The notes under the pieces: generated by a model
Told to the model about the DNA's origin: nothing
Seen by the model: only the letters and a program-made list of their open reading frames with translations
Database searches by the model: none
Translations under genes and position numbers: made by a program
Source: Clostridiales bacterium
GTDB taxonomy: Bacteria > Bacillota > Clostridia > Oscillospirales > CAG-382
NCBI GenBank assembly: GCA_003452915.1
Contig: DMMZ01000042.1
Location: 7,739-71,738, forward strand
Length of the DNA stretch: 64,000 nt
Reading direction: 5' to 3'
Part shown: positions 27,154 to 37,070 of the stretch, piece after piece
How the letters are laid out: each line of letters begins with the position of its first letter
Numbering within the stretch: position 1 is the first letter of the stretch

Positions 27154-27750
27154 ATGAAAAAAACCACTGTAGTTTTTAAATCGATATTATCGTTCTGCCT
27201 TGCTTTTTTAATACTTTTAACAATCGATTGCTTTGTTCCGCGTGATGAAAATAAGATTTATGAAAGCGTTATAAGACTACATATTTTAGCTAACTCGGAT
27301 TCCGACAGTGACCAGCAGCTAAAATTAAAAGTCAGAGATGCTATAATAGCCGAAAGCGGTGACCTTTTTACAGATGTTGAATCAAACGAGTTGCCGCTTG
27401 ACCAGATGGAAGAGCTTGGAACGCAATTTGCGCAAATAGCAAACAGGGTTATTTCAGAGAACGGTCAAAATTATACTGCACAAGCGCAGTGGGGTAAGGA
27501 AGCATACCCAACCCGTGAATATGATGGTATCTCTTTTCCGGCTGGTGAATATTACTCGTTGAGGATAAACATGGGTAACGCTGAGGGACATAATTGGTGG
27601 TGCGTTCTGTTTCCGCCACTTTGTACAAACGCTTCCTCTGCTAAAAAAAGTCTTATCAACATGGGTATAAGTAATAACGGAACAAAGGTTTATACCTCAA
27701 AGAAGTATGTTTTTAGATTTAAGATACTTGAATTATTTTACAAAGGTTGA
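27154..27750 (+). CDS. spoIIR: Stage II sporulation protein R
   Basis: SpoIIR is made in the forespore under sigma F and secreted to trigger processing of pro-sigma E by SpoIIGA. The 198-residue protein has an N-terminal signal anchor (KSILSFCLAFLILLTI). The family signature VIRLHILANSDSDSDQQLKLK follows at about 43-63, with conserved WWCVLFPPLC near 155. The stop codon lies in a small hairpin (AAAGGTTGA-GAAG-TCAACCTTT). It is good evidence that the organism, or its recent ancestor, forms spores. Confidence 0.93.
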   Translation: MKKTTVVFKSILSFCLAFLILLTIDCFVPRDENKIYESVIRLHILANSDSDSDQQLKLKVRDAIIAESGDLFTDVESNELPLDQMEELGTQFAQIANRVISENGQNYTAQAQWGKEAYPTREYDGISFPAGEYYSLRINMGNAEGHNWWCVLFPPLCTNASSAKKSLINMGISNNGTKVYTSKKYVFRFKILELFYKG

Positions 27751-27791
27751 GAAGTCAACCTTTACATATATACATAGAAGGGGATTTCTAT

Positions 27792-30700
27792 ATGCTTCAC
27801 CGAGTGATGGGCAGAGCAGGCAGTGGAAAAACTGAATATATGCTGCTAAAGCTTGAGGAAGCGTTTAGAAAAGGCAGAAAATGCCTTTACATTGTTCCCG
27901 AGCAGCAATCGCTCTCTGCTGAGAAAAAGCTAAGCGAATTTCTCGGTGACGGTTATAACATGAGCATTGAGGTACTTAACTTTGAACGTCTGCCCAATAG
28001 AATTGCACGTGAATATGGGAACCTAGCTGTAAAATATATTGACGATGGTGGCAGAGATATTCTTATGTCCCTGACGCTGGACAGCCTTGCGGACAAGCTT
28101 GGCGAATATAAGAATGTCAGCGCTAACAGCGATTTTGTAAAGAGCATTATTTCGGTAATAAATCGATTGAAAGCAAGCGGCGTTTCATATGAAAAACTTT
28201 CCGAAGCAGCCGAAAATGGTATTGTTAAATCTAATGGGCGTTTATATTCCAAACTAAAGGATATTTCTATTATCTATGAGAGCTATCAAGAGCATTTCTC
28301 GCAGGATTTAATTGATCCATGTGACGCTTTGACTATGTTAGAAAGCGAGCTTGCAGAGTATTCATTTTTCAAGGATTACATTGTTTTTATAGACGGATAT
28401 TACACCTTTACTGAACAGGAATATGCGATAATTATGCATATTGTAAGACAAAGTGAAGATACATATATTTCCTTCACGTGTGATAATCAAGAAAGTGCGT
28501 TATTTAAAGACAATCTGGCAAGTGCAAACAGAATAAAAAGGCATACAGGCGGAGTAAGCAACGATATTTACACAAGTGAGTGTAAACGGCATTCCTCGTC
28601 GCTGCTTTCTCATATTGAAAAATATCTATGGGAGGTCGAAACTTCCGTTCTTGGAGAAATAAACGATTCGGTTCGTATCATTGAAGCAAAAAATAGCTTT
28701 GAGGAAGCGGAAGCCATTGCATCCGAGATTATAAGGCTTTCACGTGAAAAAGGGTTGCGTTACCGTGATATTTCGCTTGTATTCGGAGGATTATCCGAAT
28801 ACGAGGGGATAATTGACGTTGTGCTTGAAAGAAATAATATACCATTTTATATGTCGAAAAAGGATGAACTAAGTACAAAACCGCTACTCTCGTTTATTTT
28901 TGCCTGTCTTGAAGCGGTTATTACCGATTTTACTGTTTCCAGTATAAAAAAATTTATCAAGACTGGTTTTACGCCCCTTTCTGTCGGAGAGAGCGACATT
29001 CTTTTACGTTATGCCGAAATGTGGGATATAAGAGGTAAAAAATGGTATGACGGCAGCGAATGGCAGATGAACCCAGACGGTTACTGCGAGGTACTTTCTT
29101 CATATAGTGAGCATATTTTGCTTGTTGTAAACCGTGCCAAAGAAAAAATAATGCCTTATCTATCTAATTTAAGGCAGACTCTTATTCAAAAAGACATAAC
29201 CATTTCAAGTGCAGTAGAAGCGTTGTATAAGCATCTTATTGATTGCGAAGCTGACAAGAGGTTGTTGGAGAAAGCACAATACCTGCGTGATAAAGGTGAC
29301 GAGGATGAAGCGCAGAAAGAACGACAGCTCTGGGATATGCTGATGAATATTTTTGATCAACTTTATAAAATAAGCGGTACTGAGAAGGTAAACGCAAGCA
29401 AACTATACGAGCTTCTTAAGTTGATGTGTGACGAATATACCGTCGGATCAATTCCGACCTCGATTGATCAGATAAGAATAGGTGACGCTTCTCTTTTTCG
29501 TCCTGACGATTGTAAAGCACAGATACTAGGAGGTGTTATCGATGGAGTTTTTCCAGCTTATGCAAGTGGTGATAACTTTTTCGAGGATGATGAGTTGATG
29601 TTGCTTGAAGAAGCAGGCTGTAATATCGGTGTTCCTAAATTCGAACAGCAAAACAGAGAACGCTTTTTATTTTATACCGCAGCAGCTGCGCCTTCGGATT
29701 ATTTAATTCTTACATATCCAGTTAGCGATTTTTCGGGTACACAAAAACGCCCTTCGCTTGCGATAACAAGGATAAAAAAACTGCTTCCTTTAATAAAAAC
29801 TATCAGATTTGGGCAAGACCAAACCGATTTATTGTATTCAAAAGAATCAGCGGCATTTTTCTATCAGACAATCAAGGATAACAATATAAAAATTTTTACA
29901 CATAACTTACTTATTAATAAAGGTGTAAGAATTTCACAGAATACTACACCGCTTTTTGACAAGAACGCATACATAAATATGCAGGAAAAGCAGATCAGCT
30001 TCTCGCCAAGCCGTATCGAAAGGTACGGTTATTGTGCTTTCTCTTATTTTGCAGGTTATGTTCTTAGGCTTAAAAAGAACAAGAAAATTAAGTTTTCTAC
30101 TCCTGAAATTGGCACTTTTATTCATAAAATTCTAGAGCAGTTTCTGATTGAAAAAACAAAAGATGGTGTTTTTTCTGTTCCGAGCGAAGAGGAAATAAAA
30201 GAAGTGGTAAATTCGCTGGCAGAGAAGTATTTCTTAGATGTTGTCGGTGGGCTGGAGGGTAAAAGCAGACGTTTTACTCATACTTATACAAACCTGAAAA
30301 AGACACTAAACCTATTGCTTCATAATCTTTCGGATGAGTTCTCGCAGAGTGATTTCCTGCCTGTCGGATTTGAACTTAAAATTGGATATAACGAAGTAAA
30401 CAGCCTTCCTCCTGTAAGTTATGACTTAGGGGATGAAAAGAAGGTTGTTGTCAGAGGTTCAATCGACAGGGTGGACACCTATACTACAGGTGGAATTACA
30501 TATGTCAGGGTAGTTGATTACAAGACTTTTGGAAAAGAATTTTCACTTGATTTGATTAACGAGGGTATTGATACTCAGATGCTAAACTATCTGTTTGCTT
30601 ATTGTGCCGCTGGGGATAACAGAAAACCTGCTGGGATACTTTATTATGCCGCAAAGCTGCCGACAATAAACATTGACGGCGACGAGAGCGACGATGAAAT

Positions 30701-31025
30701 AAAAGAAAAGCTGCACAGAAAATTAAAGCGGACAGGCGTTATTCTAAAAGATCAGAATATAGTACTCGCAATGGACAAGAGCGGCAGTGGTGCTTTTATC
30801 CCTGTAAAAATAAAAAAAGACGGAACATATCACGATAACTGCGAAAAACGGCTTTTGGAAAGTGACGGCTTTTCCGAGCTTGAAAAAAAACTGTCAAAGC
30901 AGATAATTTCACTTGCAGAGCGTGTTTTCGACGGTGATATGTGTATCAATCCCAAACGACTGGATGATATACATGACGCGTGTAAATACTGCGATTATAA
31001 AGCGGTTTGCCGATATACGGAGTAG
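27792..31025 (+). CDS. addB: ATP-dependent helicase/nuclease subunit B
   Basis: AddB is half of the AddAB nuclease-helicase that processes double-strand ends for recombination. The protein has 1077 residues from ATG 27792; AAGGGG lies 9 bases upstream, in the loop of an ATAGAA/TTCTAT hairpin. Walker A is GRAGSGKT at 7-14. The C-terminal nuclease has VVDYKTF with Asp909. The four cysteines of the 4Fe-4S cluster are C748 (GYCAFSYF) and the last three in CKYCDYKAVC. addA follows after a broken yjbR-like gene. Confidence 0.96.
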   Translation: MLHRVMGRAGSGKTEYMLLKLEEAFRKGRKCLYIVPEQQSLSAEKKLSEFLGDGYNMSIEVLNFERLPNRIAREYGNLAVKYIDDGGRDILMSLTLDSLADKLGEYKNVSANSDFVKSIISVINRLKASGVSYEKLSEAAENGIVKSNGRLYSKLKDISIIYESYQEHFSQDLIDPCDALTMLESELAEYSFFKDYIVFIDGYYTFTEQEYAIIMHIVRQSEDTYISFTCDNQESALFKDNLASANRIKRHTGGVSNDIYTSECKRHSSSLLSHIEKYLWEVETSVLGEINDSVRIIEAKNSFEEAEAIASEIIRLSREKGLRYRDISLVFGGLSEYEGIIDVVLERNNIPFYMSKKDELSTKPLLSFIFACLEAVITDFTVSSIKKFIKTGFTPLSVGESDILLRYAEMWDIRGKKWYDGSEWQMNPDGYCEVLSSYSEHILLVVNRAKEKIMPYLSNLRQTLIQKDITISSAVEALYKHLIDCEADKRLLEKAQYLRDKGDEDEAQKERQLWDMLMNIFDQLYKISGTEKVNASKLYELLKLMCDEYTVGSIPTSIDQIRIGDASLFRPDDCKAQILGGVIDGVFPAYASGDNFFEDDELMLLEEAGCNIGVPKFEQQNRERFLFYTAAAAPSDYLILTYPVSDFSGTQKRPSLAITRIKKLLPLIKTIRFGQDQTDLLYSKESAAFFYQTIKDNNIKIFTHNLLINKGVRISQNTTPLFDKNAYINMQEKQISFSPSRIERYGYCAFSYFAGYVLRLKKNKKIKFSTPEIGTFIHKILEQFLIEKTKDGVFSVPSEEEIKEVVNSLAEKYFLDVVGGLEGKSRRFTHTYTNLKKTLNLLLHNLSDEFSQSDFLPVGFELKIGYNEVNSLPPVSYDLGDEKKVVVRGSIDRVDTYTTGGITYVRVVDYKTFGKEFSLDLINEGIDTQMLNYLFAYCAAGDNRKPAGILYYAAKLPTINIDGDESDDEIKEKLHRKLKRTGVILKDQNIVLAMDKSGSGAFIPVKIKKDGTYHDNCEKRLLESDGFSELEKKLSKQIISLAERVFDGDMCINPKRLDDIHDACKYCDYKAVCRYTE

Positions 31026-31034
31026 GTATATAAT

Positions 31035-31389
31035 ATGAACACAGTCGAGATTATTGACTATTGCTTATCGAAACCCGGAGCATATTTGGATTTTCCATTC
31101 GGTGAAATTCCCGTTTGTGTAAAGGTTGGAAATAGATTGTTTGCTCAATTGTATACAAAACCTCAGAATTATAAAATCACTCTGAATTGCGATAAAAATA
31201 CAGGTGAATATTATAGAGGTTTATACCCTGATGTTGTTGTTCGCGGTTATCATTGTCCACTAATACAGCAGCCGTATTATAATACTGTATACCCTTAACA
31301 AGATAGTGTCAGATGAAGAACTGATCAAGATGATTGATCACTCATATGAAGTGGTTGTTTCAAAACTGCCAGTGAAGTTAGCAAAATGA
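31035..31389 (+). pseudogene. MmcQ/YjbR family gene with one frameshift
   Basis: Frame one gives NTVEIIDYCLSKPGAYLDFP ... GYHCPLIQQPYYNTVY, the MmcQ/YjbR DNA-binding fold of unknown function, then Pro-stop at 31296-31298. The next frame continues directly with LNKIVSDEELIKMIDHSYEV to a stop at 31389, the expected end of the family. Removing one C from the CCC run near 31292-31294 restores a normal gene of about 117 codons. So it is either a very recent pseudogene or a sequence error. It sits between addB and addA. Confidence 0.8.
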
Positions 31390-31417
31390 ATTAAAAGATA
31401 CCAAAGAAGGTGAATAA

Positions 31418-34400
31418 ATGACCTGGACAGAGTCCCAAAGGAATGCAATTGAAGCTAAGAATAAGACACTGCTTGTTTCTGCCGGAGCCGGAAGCGGTAA
31501 AACTACTGTGCTTACACGCAGGTTGACCGAACGAATTCTTACAGGAGATTCGGTGGAGGACTTTCTGGTTGTTACCTTTACCAGAGCAGCGGCAGGTGAT
31601 TTAAAAGAGAAGCTGTACAATTCGCTCACCGTTGCTATTACGGACATGCCGCAAAACCGTCATCTTTTCAATCAGCTTTTTCTGCTTTCGGGTGCTAAAA
31701 TAAGTACAATACATTCATTTTGCTTTGATATTATAAAAAAGAACTTTTCCGTACTTGGTTTATCCCCGAAAATGAGGATTGCAGACGATACCGAGGTTAA
31801 AATTATCGCCCGAACCTGTATGGAGGAGCTTGTTGATACTCTGTATGAGCAGGATGACGAGTATTTTATACTGCTTGTCGACAATTTCGGCGGTGAAAAG
31901 AGCGATGACGAGCTTATCGAAAAGCTTCTGTCGCTTTATGACCGGCTAAGAGCATTTCATAATTATAACGAATGGCTGGAGGAACAAAATATTCAATTAT
32001 ATGCTCAGGCAGAGCTTGTAAAAACAGGCTTTTTCAATACTGTAATTGGAGATAAAATAAAAGAAAAAGTATTTTTTTGGCTAGAAGAAACAAAAGCGGC
32101 AACAGAAGAGCTTATGTTATTTTTATCGCATAACGCAGAAAGTGAAGCTAATATTTTACCTGTCGAAGTGTTATATAACCACATAGAATTATTAATTAAC
32201 TCCGCAGAAATTAGTTATAAATCACTTTATACCGAATTCCTGAATGCAGGAAGATTGCCGCCTTTAAAAACAAAAGGGATGAGCGAAGAGGACGCGGACT
32301 ATTTAAAAAATGAAAAAAGCAGGATAACAAAAGAATTAACTCGTATTAAAAAGGCATTTTGTAGTCTCTCCGAACAGCAGATATCCGAGGATTATCAAAA
32401 TACCGCACGGATAGGAACAGCTTTGAATAATGTGTTGAAACAATTTGATTCGCTTTATTCGGAAGCAAAAAAGAAGCGTGCTATTCTGGATTACGCCGAT
32501 CTGGAACATTTTCTTGCAAAATTGTTGGAGGAAAAAGACGAAAACGAAGTTTATTACCCATCGGAATTATGCGAACGTTTGAAAAAGAATATAAAAGAAA
32601 TTTACATAGATGAATATCAGGATGTAAACCCCTTGCAGGATCATATTTTCACTCTCCTTTCACGCTCTAACAACCGCTTTATGGTCGGAGATATCAAGCA
32701 GAGCATTTATCGCTTTCGTAACGCATATCCTGATATCTTTGTCAATTATAAAGAGAGTTTTCCTGATTTTAACAATAACGAATCAGCTTATGCCAGAATA
32801 TTTTTAAAAGAAAATTTCCGTTGCGGAAAACCGATTATAGACTTTGTAAACAGTATTTTTGCAGAAGTTACCTCAGGAAACCGCTTTAATAAGGAATACG
32901 AGGGTGAGGAGCTTGTTTACGCAAAGAAAAGCGAATCGGTAATATATCCTGTTATGGTAGCTTTATCAACATATGACGAAACATATAAAGATAAAGAAAT
33001 AAAGCAGAATGTAAAAGAAAAAGAAGCGGACTTTATTGCTGTTGAAATAAAACGTCTTGTAGGACATCAGAAAAAAGAAGATGGTAGTTATATAAAATAT
33101 AGCGATATCGCACTGCTTTTTTCAGCGGTGAGAGGGCGTTCACATATCTTCGAGCAGTCACTAAGGCGAAAGGGAATTCCCTGCATGACCGAACAGGATG
33201 AGAGCCTTTTTTCACTGCCTGAGATTATGCTTACTATATCCGCATTAAAGACGGTGGATAATCCTACCGATGACATTTCACTTTGCGCTCTGATGAGAAG
33301 TCCGATTTACAATTTTACCGTCAATGAGCTTTACATAATACGTTCGAAAAATTTTGGTTTATCAACGTATGATTCGGTTGTTGCGGCATCCTGCTTAGGG
33401 ACATTAAAACGTACAAGATTAAAAATCGGTGAATATCTTATTAAAGATAAAAGGGCAAGCGAACCAAAGTTTATTATAAAAAAATGCTGCAACTTTCTTT
33501 CGGAATTAAACTTCTACCGTACAAAAGCACAAGGAATGTTATGTTATAAATTCCTGTGGCTTTTCTATATGCGGAGCGGGCTTTTATCAAGTGCTTCTTC
33601 ATTTGAGAATGGCGAAAAATGCAGGGAAAATCTACTTTTGCTATATCAATACACACGAAATTTCGAAAAAACAGGTTTTAAGGGACTTTCATCTTTTATA
33701 TTGTATATCAGCGAAATAGCAGAGCGTAGCGGAGACCTTTCTAATGCAAAATCCTGTGAACCCGAAGGGGATTTTGTTCGAATAATGTCTATACACAAGT
33801 CAAAGGGATTAGAATTTCCTGTCTGTTTTGTTGTAGATGCAGCCAGACAATTTGGCAGTAGGGATGCAGGTGGCGACTTGATGTTATCACGAGAGCTGGG
33901 TATAAGCTGTCGTTTAAAAGATGCAGAAAAGCTGACAAAAAAAGATACATATTTACGTAGAATATCTGCGGTAGCAGATATTGATGCTTCGATGAACGAG
34001 GAGCTGCGTAAGCTCTATGTAGCGTTAACCAGAGCGAAAGAAAGATTATATATAACTGCCTGCGTACCGGCTGATTATAATGAAAAAAGATATAATCCGC
34101 TTGCGGCAAAATCCTTCTCCGATTGGATTTTACAAACGGTGACAAACTGCGAAAAGGACTTTTATAATGTTTACATAATACCTGATGATATAAATAATAT
34201 GTATGTTAAAACAGGTTTAATAACAGATAAAAACGATTTTTCACAGGATAAAACAGATTCATTATTATTAGAAAAAGTAAAAAGCAATATTGATTTTATC
34301 TATCCACATTCCGATTTATTCGGTATACCTGCAAAGCTATCTGTTTCCGAATTGTCGCTTAACGGTGACAAAAAGTCACATATCAATCAAAAAATGATTC

Positions 34401-34960
34401 TATGTCGTCCTCAATTTTTGGGTAAAAGTGCAGATTCAGGAGCTAAGAAAGGGACTGCAAACCATATTTTTATGCAGTTCGCAGATTTTGGTTTTATTGA
34501 TAAATATGGTGTGACAGAAGAAGCAAAAAGGTTATTAAATACCAAAATGATTACCGAAGAACAGTTTGACCTGCTGTCTTACCGACATCTTGAAGCATTT
34601 TTTACATCTGATTTATATAAAGAATTTACGTCAGCAATATATTTGTATCGTGAAAAACGCTTTTCACTTAGTGAGAGTGCCGAGATAGTCGGTGGTCCAA
34701 AAGGTGAGAACATTCTCATTCAAGGTGTTATCGATTGCTTTTTTGAGAATGTGGATGGCAGTTATACTCTTGTCGATTATAAAACCGACTTTTTACCCAC
34801 AGAGGGCGGTGAACAGATTCTTGTTGAGCGACACGAAAAGCAACTAAAGTATTACTGCAAAGCGGTAAGCGCAATGACAGGAAAAAAGGTAGCAAGAGCA
34901 GTACTGTATTCATTTTCACTCGATAAATCGATTGAGGTAAAAATCAATGACAAAATTTAA
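31418..34960 (+). CDS. addA: ATP-dependent helicase/nuclease subunit A
   Basis: AddA is the UvrD-type helicase and second nuclease of AddAB. The 1180 residues include Walker A SAGAGSGKT at about 21-29, the helicase box DEYQD starting at 398, SIHKSKGLEFPVCFV (motif V region), VALTRAKERLY, and the C-terminal RecB-type nuclease with VDYKTDF (Asp1120). AAGGTG lies 6 bases before the ATG. The last 14 bases overlap the next gene. Confidence 0.96.
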   Translation: MTWTESQRNAIEAKNKTLLVSAGAGSGKTTVLTRRLTERILTGDSVEDFLVVTFTRAAAGDLKEKLYNSLTVAITDMPQNRHLFNQLFLLSGAKISTIHSFCFDIIKKNFSVLGLSPKMRIADDTEVKIIARTCMEELVDTLYEQDDEYFILLVDNFGGEKSDDELIEKLLSLYDRLRAFHNYNEWLEEQNIQLYAQAELVKTGFFNTVIGDKIKEKVFFWLEETKAATEELMLFLSHNAESEANILPVEVLYNHIELLINSAEISYKSLYTEFLNAGRLPPLKTKGMSEEDADYLKNEKSRITKELTRIKKAFCSLSEQQISEDYQNTARIGTALNNVLKQFDSLYSEAKKKRAILDYADLEHFLAKLLEEKDENEVYYPSELCERLKKNIKEIYIDEYQDVNPLQDHIFTLLSRSNNRFMVGDIKQSIYRFRNAYPDIFVNYKESFPDFNNNESAYARIFLKENFRCGKPIIDFVNSIFAEVTSGNRFNKEYEGEELVYAKKSESVIYPVMVALSTYDETYKDKEIKQNVKEKEADFIAVEIKRLVGHQKKEDGSYIKYSDIALLFSAVRGRSHIFEQSLRRKGIPCMTEQDESLFSLPEIMLTISALKTVDNPTDDISLCALMRSPIYNFTVNELYIIRSKNFGLSTYDSVVAASCLGTLKRTRLKIGEYLIKDKRASEPKFIIKKCCNFLSELNFYRTKAQGMLCYKFLWLFYMRSGLLSSASSFENGEKCRENLLLLYQYTRNFEKTGFKGLSSFILYISEIAERSGDLSNAKSCEPEGDFVRIMSIHKSKGLEFPVCFVVDAARQFGSRDAGGDLMLSRELGISCRLKDAEKLTKKDTYLRRISAVADIDASMNEELRKLYVALTRAKERLYITACVPADYNEKRYNPLAAKSFSDWILQTVTNCEKDFYNVYIIPDDINNMYVKTGLITDKNDFSQDKTDSLLLEKVKSNIDFIYPHSDLFGIPAKLSVSELSLNGDKKSHINQKMILCRPQFLGKSADSGAKKGTANHIFMQFADFGFIDKYGVTEEAKRLLNTKMITEEQFDLLSYRHLEAFFTSDLYKEFTSAIYLYREKRFSLSESAEIVGGPKGENILIQGVIDCFFENVDGSYTLVDYKTDFLPTEGGEQILVERHEKQLKYYCKAVSAMTGKKVARAVLYSFSLDKSIEVKINDKI

Positions 34961-35345
34961 AGAGAACTCAATAACAGCCACATCGATAAAAAAACAACGC
35001 TGGGATATAGTAAAAGAACTTAATAAATCGCAAAAAAGAGGCTGTGTGTTGGATGTACTGGAACTTGAAGGCAGTTATGCGCTTGATAATTCGGAAGAGA
35101 TATTTGAAAAATTAACTGTCTGCGATCGGCTTACAGTTTGCGAAAGCAACGATGCTCCGAATAAAGAAATGCTGACCGTTATGACAGAGGAAGGTAAGAC
35201 TGTCGGATTTTTACCTGGCAGCATTTCAATTTTGCCAAGACTTTTATTAAACAAAGGTTGTGGGATTTATTGTTATGTGGAATACATTGATTTTACCAAT
35301 AAATTGCTCACCATTGTAGTATCGCTATACGTTAATAATTATTAG
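34947..35345 (+). CDS. Small HIRAN-like protein, coupled to addA
   Basis: The protein has 132 residues and starts inside the end of addA (14-base overlap), with GAGGT as ribosome site. Residues about 58-130 (RLTVCESNDAPNKEMLTVMT, GKTVGFLPG, a short helix, then a final strand block) have the layout of a HIRAN domain. HIRAN domains are small beta-barrels that bind 3' single-stranded DNA ends or act in helicase proteins. This assignment is by pattern only and needs profile search. Overlap with addA suggests a link to double-strand-end repair. Confidence 0.6.
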   Translation: MTKFKENSITATSIKKQRWDIVKELNKSQKRGCVLDVLELEGSYALDNSEEIFEKLTVCDRLTVCESNDAPNKEMLTVMTEEGKTVGFLPGSISILPRLLLNKGCGIYCYVEYIDFTNKLLTIVVSLYVNNY

Positions 35346-35454
35346 CAGAATAGCGTGTATATTGCTGAAAAATTATATTTAAGTGCCGATGTTACAGTTT
35401 ATTTACAGTAAATTAAAATCGTAATGTAGAAATACAACCTTTATCTGAATAAAA

Positions 35455-35492
35455 TATAATTAAAGTTAGCAAAATAAACACATGAGTGCTAA
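35455..35492 (+). promoter_or_regulatory. TATAAT box and CIRCE operator before hsp20
   Basis: TATAAT at 35455-35460 is followed at 35466-35492 by TTAGCAAAA-N9-GAGTGCTAA. This is the CIRCE element bound by HrcA (consensus TTAGCACTC-N9-GAGTGCTAA), with a perfect right arm and three mismatches in the left. It would cover the transcription start and repress until heat shock. Confidence 0.8.
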
Positions 35493-35531
35493 CTAAAAAT
35501 TTAAAATATTTATGTAAAGGAGTTATTAACC

Positions 35532-35972
35532 ATGGCATCACTAATACCATTCAACAGAAATCAAAATTATTTCAACACAGGCTTCAATGAATTCTACAAC
35601 ATGCTTGATGACTTTTTTGCTGATAGCAGACCCGGTAGAAATCTCGCAAGAGATACCTTTAAGGTAGATGTTTGCGATAATGAAAAAGAATTTAACGTTA
35701 TCTGCGACATGCCCGGTGTAAAAAAGGACGAAATCAATCTTGCTATCAACGAAGGACATCTTAATATCACAGTTGGCAGAAATGAAGAAAAAGAAGAAAA
35801 GAAAGACAATTACCTTCACAGAGAAAGACGCTCCAGCTCCATGACAAGAAGCATTTACCTGGGTGATATTGATCAAGCAGGTATCAGAGCAAAGCTCGAG
35901 GAAGGCGTTCTAAGCATTAATGTACCTAAAAAAGCAAAGGTTGATACAACCAAAAGAATAGAAATAGAATAA
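35532..35972 (+). CDS. Small heat-shock protein, Hsp20/alpha-crystallin family
   Basis: Hsp20 proteins hold unfolding proteins in soluble complexes under stress. The 146-residue protein has a short variable N-terminus (IPFNRNQNYF, then GFNEFYNMLDDFF) and an alpha-crystallin domain from about 40. That domain includes FKVDVCDNEKEFNVICDMPG and ends GVLSINVPKKA, with the IxV-like C-terminal RIEIE. AAGGAG stands 10 bases before the ATG. The upstream CIRCE element predicts HrcA control. Confidence 0.95.
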   Translation: MASLIPFNRNQNYFNTGFNEFYNMLDDFFADSRPGRNLARDTFKVDVCDNEKEFNVICDMPGVKKDEINLAINEGHLNITVGRNEEKEEKKDNYLHRERRSSSMTRSIYLGDIDQAGIRAKLEEGVLSINVPKKAKVDTTKRIEIE

Positions 35973-35988
35973 TAAAAGTAAGTATTAT

Positions 35989-36020
35989 AAAGACCTGCCG
36001 ATTTTTCGACAGGTCTTTAA
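35989..36020. terminator. Bidirectional terminator after hsp20
   Basis: AAAGACCTG and CAGGTCTTT (35989-36018) form a 9-bp stem with an inner CGATTTTTCG, ending in T-rich sequence on both strands. It separates hsp20 from the convergent methyltransferase gene. Confidence 0.8.
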
Positions 36021-36913
36021 TTATGCTTCTTTTACACCGCTAATAGCAAGTACAGTGCTTACACAATAATCCCATAACTTCTCACCTTTTTTATATTGCT
36101 CAAGCCGTGTGTCATAACGACAGTTAATCATACTAAGTAATTGATTGTATTCATCATCGGTTAAAGCATTTGGTGCCAGACGCTGGGCTTTTTTAACGCT
36201 GCATATTTCTGAAAGCCTGTTCTCGTTAATTTGTTCGGTCGCCATTTCTTCAGTTGCATTAAAACTGTCTGGTGCATATGGCAAGACAGCTAATACATCC
36301 ACACTGATATTTTTAAAATTATATTTTTCAAGATATTCGAAATAACGTCTCTCGTTGTTTTCGTATCGCTGAATATTACTTAAATCATTCTTATCAGCTT
36401 CGTTCCAGAGCTTGTCAAATAGTACCTTTTCCTCGGAATTTTCATTTGGAATCCAAATTTCCGGATTGTTTCCGCGATTCACAACACATAATATTATTAT
36501 TTTCCCATTCGGTTTCAATACCCTGTATTGTTCTTTAAAAAATCATTCGGTTCACAAAAATTTATTACTGTATGTGAAAAGCAAGTGTCAAAGGTATTAT
36601 CCTCGAATGGAAGAGAGGTAGCGTCACCGTTTACAAACTTACAATTCAAATTCAACTCCAATGATTTTGTCTTAGCATATTCAATGTGTCCTGTGTCAAA
36701 GTCAAGTCCTGTAACATCAGTGTCCGGCAGATATGTTTTTATCCTATGGCAAAAGATACCGCCGCCGCAGCCGACTTCAAGAACCTTCATCCCGTTTTCT
36801 ATCTGAAAAGCCTTGAGCCATAAATCCTTATTTCCATCATGAAAACGTAATGCTCGTGAACGATAAAGCTCCTCTGATTCCTGTACATATGTAGACCAAT
36901 AAGTATTTTTCAT
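36021..36913 (-). pseudogene. Class I SAM methyltransferase gene with one frameshift
   Basis: The first frame (36913 down to 36515) gives a methyltransferase N-terminus: VLEVGCGGGIFCHRI (motif I), VTGLDFD, FVNGDATSLPFEDNTFD and FSHTVINFCEPNDFLK, then stops. The next frame (36518 down to 36021) continues with LKPNGKIII..., the strand that should follow, to a normal C-terminus. The break is at a TTTTTTAAA run (about 36527-36536), where one missing A explains it. It is intact apart from this single base, so it is a recent pseudogene or an indel error. Confidence 0.8.
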
Positions 36914-37000
36914 TAAATTACCTCCATAAAAAATATTTGAATTAAAATTATAATAACATATATTTTAAATTAGTACAATATTTTTTTAAAGAATATAACC

Positions 37001-37037
37001 AAAGAACCGCAATCCTTTTACAGACTGCGGTTCTTTG
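37001..37037. terminator. Bidirectional-looking terminator
   Basis: AAAGAACCGCA (37001-37011) and TGCGGTTCTTT (37026-37036) form an 11-bp stem with a 14-base loop, with A and T runs at the ends. It lies after the M23 gene on the minus strand. Confidence 0.75.
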
Positions 37038-37070
37038 CTATGAAGTGCAATGTTAGTTTAAAATCAAAAA

